Positions 47,303 through 50,111 of a stretch of 50,111 bases of DNA are shown piece by piece. The position numbers and the translations under genes were made by a program. This DNA is from an uncultured Brevibacterium sp. Lineage in GTDB: Bacteria; Actinomycetota; Actinomycetes; Actinomycetales; Brevibacteriaceae. The notes under the pieces were generated by a model. It did no database searches. It saw nothing but the letters and a program-made list of their open reading frames with translations, and was not told the origin of the DNA. The stretch lies in contig CABTZE010000002.1 in the NCBI GenBank assembly GCA_902489215.1, forward strand, positions 1 to 50,111. The letters run 5' to 3'. Position 1 is the first letter of the stretch, and every line of letters begins with the position of its first letter.

Positions 47303-47779
47303 TCAGGAATCGCCTTCGAAGTCTTCGGGTGACACGTGGTCAAGGAACTCGCGGAACTGGGCGACTTCTTCTTCGTCGGGCTCCGGACCTTCGATTCCGG
47401 CCTGCCCCATCAGCTCCGCGGTGGTATAGACGGGACATCCTGCCACGAGTGCCATGGCAACGGCGTCCGAGGGGCGCGCTGACACCGCGTGTCCCCCGCT
47501 GGTGCGAAGTTCCGCATAGTAGGTGTGGGAGTCAGCTTCCGTGATGTGCACGGACTCGAGAGTGTCGCCGTACTCCTCGATGAGGTTGACCATGAGGTTG
47601 TGTGACAGCGGCCGAGGCGGAGTCACCCCGCGCAGTGCGATGCCGATGGCATTGGCTTCCGAAGATCCGATCCAGATGGGCAGGAAGCGCGCCTGGGCTG
47701 CTTCCTTCAGAAGCAGGATCGGCTGATTCGCCGGCAGTTCGATGCGAACTCCGACGACTTCGAGCTGAATGTCAGTCAC
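47303..47779 (-). CDS. Bifunctional nuclease family protein (DUF151)
   Basis: A 158-residue DUF151 protein: MTDIQLEVVGVRIELPANQPILLLKEAAQARFLPIWIGSSEANAIGIALRG, HNLMVNLIEEYGDTLESVHITEADSHTYYAELRT and SARPSDAVAMALVAGCPVYTTAELM, followed by an acidic tail. A plant member has DNase/RNase activity; bacterial roles are unclear. It overlaps the FHA gene by 4 bp (ATGA). In most actinobacteria a MerR-family gene lies between these two and another follows; both are absent here. Confidence 0.93.
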   Translation of the reverse strand: MTDIQLEVVGVRIELPANQPILLLKEAAQARFLPIWIGSSEANAIGIALRGVTPPRPLSHNLMVNLIEEYGDTLESVHITEADSHTYYAELRTSGGHAVSARPSDAVAMALVAGCPVYTTAELMGQAGIEGPEPDEEEVAQFREFLDHVSPEDFEGDS

Positions 47780-48243
47780 GCAGTCCTCGGGCGCTGCTGG
47801 AAAATCATGCGGAACTTGCCGATCTGCACGTCGGCGCCGTTCTGCAGTTCCACTTCGTCAATGAGCTCACGGCCCACGTAGGTGCCGTTGAGCGATCCGG
47901 TGTCGCGCAGGGTGAAGCCCGAGGGCGTGCGGACGAATTCGGCGTGCTTGCGCGAAACCGTCACATCGTCCAGGAATATGTCCGCGTTGGGGCTGCGGCC
48001 GACAGTGACGACGTCGGTGTCAAGCAGGATCTGGGCACCCGCGTCAGGTCCGGAAACAACGACGAGCAGTGCGTCGGTTTCCTGCAGGTGGCCGACGTCG
48101 GGAACGGGGCGGATTTCGCCGGTGCGCGGGTCAAGAATGCCGCTGATGGGCGCCGGCTGAGCCGCCTGTGTCTGGTGTGCCGTGGTTTCCGGCTGCTGCT
48201 CGCCGTTTCCTTCCGGGTTTCCGGGCTGGGGCTGCTGAGTCAT
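47776..48243 (-). CDS. garA: FHA-domain protein, GarA/OdhI-like position
   Basis: A 155-residue protein with a disordered Gln/Pro-rich N terminus and a C-terminal forkhead-associated domain (about 58-150): VVTVGRSPNADIFLDDVTVSRKHAEFVRTPSGFTLRDTGSLNGTYVGRELIDEVELQNGADVQIGKFRMIF. Conserved FHA residues GRS, SRKH and LNGTYV are present. GarA/OdhI inhibits 2-oxoglutarate metabolism and is controlled by PknB/PknG phosphorylation of an N-terminal ETTS motif. Here the N terminus has only PETTAHQT, so that control is uncertain. The start ATG overlaps the gcvH stop (TGATG) with AAGGTG upstream. Position after gcvH supports the GarA assignment; function is inferred. Confidence 0.82.
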   Translation of the reverse strand: MTQQPQPGNPEGNGEQQPETTAHQTQAAQPAPISGILDPRTGEIRPVPDVGHLQETDALLVVVSGPDAGAQILLDTDVVTVGRSPNADIFLDDVTVSRKHAEFVRTPSGFTLRDTGSLNGTYVGRELIDEVELQNGADVQIGKFRMIFQQRPRTA

Positions 48244-48647
48244 CAAGCACCTTCACTTTCGACGTGCGCACTGTATGCATCGGCGTCAAGCAGCGCTTCG
48301 ACTTCCGAGGGGTCGGCAAGGGCCACTTCCAGCATCCATCCATCACCGTAGGGGTCGCTGTTGATGATTTCGGGTTCGTCCTCGAGTACGTCGTTGACGC
48401 GCAGGACTTCGCCGGAGACGGGAGCCTTGAGGTCGGAGACGCTCTTCGTCGATTCAACCTCGCCGAAGTCTTCTCCTGCCTCCAGGGTGTCGCCGACTTC
48501 GGGCAGGTCCACGAAGACGACGTCGCCGAGCTGGTCCTGAGCAAAGTCGGTGATGCCGATGCGCACGGCGGCAGCATCAGCGGTGGCGTCGACCCATTCG
48601 TGGTCCCGCGAGTATTTGAGATTCTGCGGTGCTGCAGCGTCAGACAT
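48243..48647 (-). CDS. gcvH: Glycine cleavage system H protein
   Basis: A 134-residue lipoyl carrier that shuttles the aminomethyl group between glycine cleavage enzymes. It starts [19 protein letters not shown], and [51 protein letters not shown] contains the lipoylated Lys in ESTKS (about residue 69). [33 protein letters not shown] ends the fold. AAGGAG precedes the ATG at 48645-48647. It is the first gene of the gcvH-garA-nuclease operon; no other gcv genes are in view. The 288 bp between it and the tRNA hold its AT-rich promoter region, with no convincing glycine riboswitch. Confidence 0.96.
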   Translation of the reverse strand: MSDAAAPQNLKYSRDHEWVDATADAAAVRIGITDFAQDQLGDVVFVDLPEVGDTLEAGEDFGEVESTKSVSDLKAPVSGEVLRVNDVLEDEPEIINSDPYGDGWMLEVALADPSEVEALLDADAYSAHVESEGA

Positions 48648-48888
48648 GTCTTCTCCTTGCTCAGGCTTACTCAAACCTACCTTTTCAGCTCCGAAGATAA
48701 CATCTGCGCAACAGCAGACGCCGTATATTGCGAAGCTGAAATGATACGGCCTGTTCATCGTATCAACTTTGAGTCCTGCGTCTCACATACGGCCCGTAAT
48801 AATTGCCCGATCAGCGGTTCCGGCACCTCCGCCTCGTCCCCTGTGCGCAACTGACCGTGCCGACCGAAACATGAGCACACATCCCGTT

Positions 48889-48917
48889 TTGCCTTCCATG
48901 AAACAACTCGCTACTAT
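48889..48917 (+). promoter_or_regulatory. Promoter of tRNA-Pro
   Basis: TTGCCT (48889-48894), a 17-bp spacer and TACTAT (48912-48917) match a SigA promoter and place the transcript start about 12 bases before the tRNA. Confidence 0.75.
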
Positions 48918-48935
48918 TTACAAGGCTCAACGCCA

Positions 48936-49009
48936 CGGGCTATGGCGCAGCTTGGTAGCGCGCTTGACTGGGGGTCAAGAGGTCGTGGGTTCAAATCCCG
49001 CTAGCCCGA
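48936..49009 (+). tRNA. tRNA-Pro (anticodon GGG)
   Basis: A 74-nt cloverleaf: acceptor CGGGCTA (48936-48942) pairs with TAGCCCG (49002-49008). The D arm is GGCGCAGCTTGGTAGCGC. The anticodon stem CTTGA/TCAAG encloses loop CTGGGGG, giving GGG at positions 34-36. The T arm is GTGGG TTCAAAT CCCGC. The discriminator base is A (49009) and CCA is not encoded. It reads CCC and CCU codons. Confidence 0.97.
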
Positions 49010-49014
49010 CGGAA

Positions 49015-49049
49015 AAGCCCAGGTCAGACACTGTTTCTGACCTGGGCTT
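49015..49049 (+). terminator. Terminator after tRNA-Pro
   Basis: A perfect 14-bp stem (49015-49028 with 49036-49049) with a seven-base loop, six bases after the tRNA. The run of T is short. Confidence 0.85.
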
Positions 49050-49425
49050 CGTCATGTCCGGAGTCGTTCGCGACTACCCCCGGCGCCTCCCGCTCCTCCG
49101 GCCGGAATGGGCCTCCGGCCAGAGCCGGGCTCCCAGCCAGCAAGAACCCTGCCAGGCACTTTCTTTTGCGAAGCATTAGTGCTCCTTCTGAAGTGTGTTT
49201 CGCACCGGAATGTCCGGTGATAGGAGCATAGGTGCCTCGCAAGACCGCTCTCACCCCTCATTCGAGGTATATGGAGCCCGGCCGGCTTCACCTATGCCGA
49301 GATATCGATTGCCCTCAGATGTCACAGGACACGGATACCGGGGTGGGCCTGCGAACATGACGGACACTTCTCGCGATTACCCTATGCCCTCGGTTGAGAC
49401 CGCCCTTGAGGTGCTTCCATGCCTC
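49050..49425. other. Gene-poor stretch with a degenerate transposase-like fragment
   Basis: No intact gene is seen in this 376-bp stretch. A 17-base near-palindrome (CACCGGA/TCCGGTG, 49203-49219) precedes GTG 49232, which opens VPRKTALTP. One frame later LIRGIW...AGFTYAEISIALRCHRT (49257 to a stop at 49395-49397) resembles the N-terminal helix-turn-helix of insertion-sequence transposases. Small deletions seem to have broken the frame. The IS family cannot be named; no terminal inverted repeats were found. Confidence 0.4.
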
Positions 49426-49986
49426 TTAGGCCGAGTAGAAGCGGTGCTGAAGGGCGCGGACGATGAGTTGAGCCAGATTCTCCGCCTGAAGTTTTTCTCG
49501 CAGATGCTTCGCCTGTGTCTTCGCCGTCCAAACGGAGATGCCCTGGGTCTCGGCTATCTCCTCGTATCCGCGCCCCTCGCAGATCAGAGTGAGCACTTCA
49601 TGCTCGCGTTCGGTAATTTGAGGGCTCACTGCAGGGGCGTCAGGTAGGGCGTCGCCGGCGATGACGATGTCTCGCGCGAGGAACTTCAACATGCTGGGGT
49701 CGTCTCCGCGTGCAGCAGCGCGGACCGTTTCGCGCAGAGTTGATTCGGAGCAAGTCTTATTCACCGCAGCGGCCGCACCCGCCTCGAGAGCACGTGCGAG
49801 CCCTGGCCCCGGGGAGACGGTGCTGAGGATGATCACTGTCGCGTCTGGGTCGAGCTTACGAATGCGAAGGGTCGCATCCACGCCGCTGATCCCGTCGGGC
49901 ATATTGACGTCCATGAGGACCACATCTGGACGGTGCTGCCGATTTCCAATACCGAAGTCGCCTCGCCCGGATAAAGGCTGAATCAA
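49426..49986 (-). CDS. LuxR-family response regulator, 5' part missing
   Basis: A two-component response regulator. The visible receiver part begins at HRPDVVLMDVNMPDGISGVDATLRIRKLDPDATVIILSTV, with the phosphoacceptor Asp in LMDVN, and includes the Lys of AAVNKTCSE. A LuxR/NarL helix-turn-helix ends the protein: ITEREHEVLTLICEGRGYEEIAETQGISVWTAKTQAKHLREKLQAENLAQLIVRAL. The first 35-40 residues of the receiver, with its acidic pair, are absent. Upstream of about 49960 the frame degenerates, meets an in-frame TGA and runs into G/C homopolymers. The gene is therefore truncated by a poor contig end or a real rearrangement; no histidine kinase is in view. Confidence 0.78.
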   Translation of the reverse strand: MIQPLSGRGDFGIGNRQHRPDVVLMDVNMPDGISGVDATLRIRKLDPDATVIILSTVSPGPGLARALEAGAAAAVNKTCSESTLRETVRAAARGDDPSMLKFLARDIVIAGDALPDAPAVSPQITEREHEVLTLICEGRGYEEIAETQGISVWTAKTQAKHLREKLQAENLAQLIVRALQHRFYSA

Positions 49987-50035
49987 GTCTGATGATCACA
50001 TTCCAGAGACGTGGAGCAACGGCGTTGGGAAGGGA

Positions 50036-50111
50036 GGGGGGGGGGGGGAGGGAGAGCACGGGCCGCCCCCCCCCCCCCCCCCGCCGCGCGCCGGAGCCGG
50101 CCGCGACAGCA
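50036..50111. other. Low-complexity G/C homopolymer end, probable assembly artefact
   Basis: A run of 13 G (50036-50048) and a run of 17 C (50066-50082) separated by GA-rich bases and followed by GC-only sequence. Nothing else in the window looks like this. It coincides with loss of the response-regulator reading frame. Confidence 0.75.

Noticed and set aside
48648..48935. Possible glycine riboswitch upstream of gcvH
   Set aside because: No tandem aptamer-like conserved blocks could be recognised, and the usable leader is short.

Overview
The window is a high-GC actinobacterial chromosome segment. Three things support that: the HrdB-type SigA, the Wag31-type DivIVA, and an idsA - Rv2175c-like - pknL - aroG neighbourhood with mycobacterial counterparts. 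The gene order suggests Micrococcales. MurE carries the DNPR signature of meso-diaminopimelate-adding ligases, so a DAP-type wall is expected; this fits Brevibacterium-like lineages better than the lysine-type Micrococcaceae, but the genus is only a guess.

Layout. Bases 1-6970 hold sigA (minus, missing only its last stop base), a DUF4192 protein, a spermidine-synthase-like protein, a HelR/HelD-type RNA-polymerase-associated helicase and an OGG-fold protein. Bases 7100-14000 hold nrdR, hisD, dnaE, rluD and lspA, all minus. Bases 14050-32081 are one continuous minus-strand division and cell-wall (dcw) cluster: mraZ, rsmH, ftsL-like, ftsI, murE, murF, mraY, murD, ftsW, murG, murC, ftsQ, ftsZ, pgeF, sepF, yggT, divIVA. 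Most neighbours overlap by 1-10 bp. Divergent from mraZ lies a moxR - DUF58 - transglutaminase operon. Next come DUF3040, dinB, a sodium:solute symporter with a 42-residue overlapping partner, and a decayed tetR. A plus-strand prenyltransferase (idsA-like), a convergent Rv2175c-like regulator, a LysM lytic transglycosylase and a PASTA Ser/Thr kinase follow, then aroG (minus) and a gcvH - FHA - bifunctional-nuclease operon (minus). The right end has tRNA-Pro(GGG), an insertion-element remnant, a 5'-broken LuxR-type response regulator and low-complexity G/C runs that look like a contig-end artefact.

How the parts work together. Most of the window serves envelope growth: lipid II synthesis (MurC-G, MraY), the divisome (FtsZ, FtsQ, FtsW, FtsI, FtsL, SepF), polar growth (DivIVA), prenyl chain supply (IdsA) and PASTA-kinase sensing of the wall (PknL). 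Ordinary genes dominate. The most interesting material is non-coding: 10-bp phased MraZ-box-like repeats on both sides of the mraZ/moxR divergence; mutually exclusive hairpins between mraZ and rsmH; a perfect 24-bp operator-like palindrome beside a tetR that has lost its DNA-binding domain; a dinB ribosome-binding site buried in a 14-bp hairpin; and four genes that share a leaderless TAGRCT-6 nt-start arrangement. No CRISPR array, prophage or complete insertion sequence was seen.
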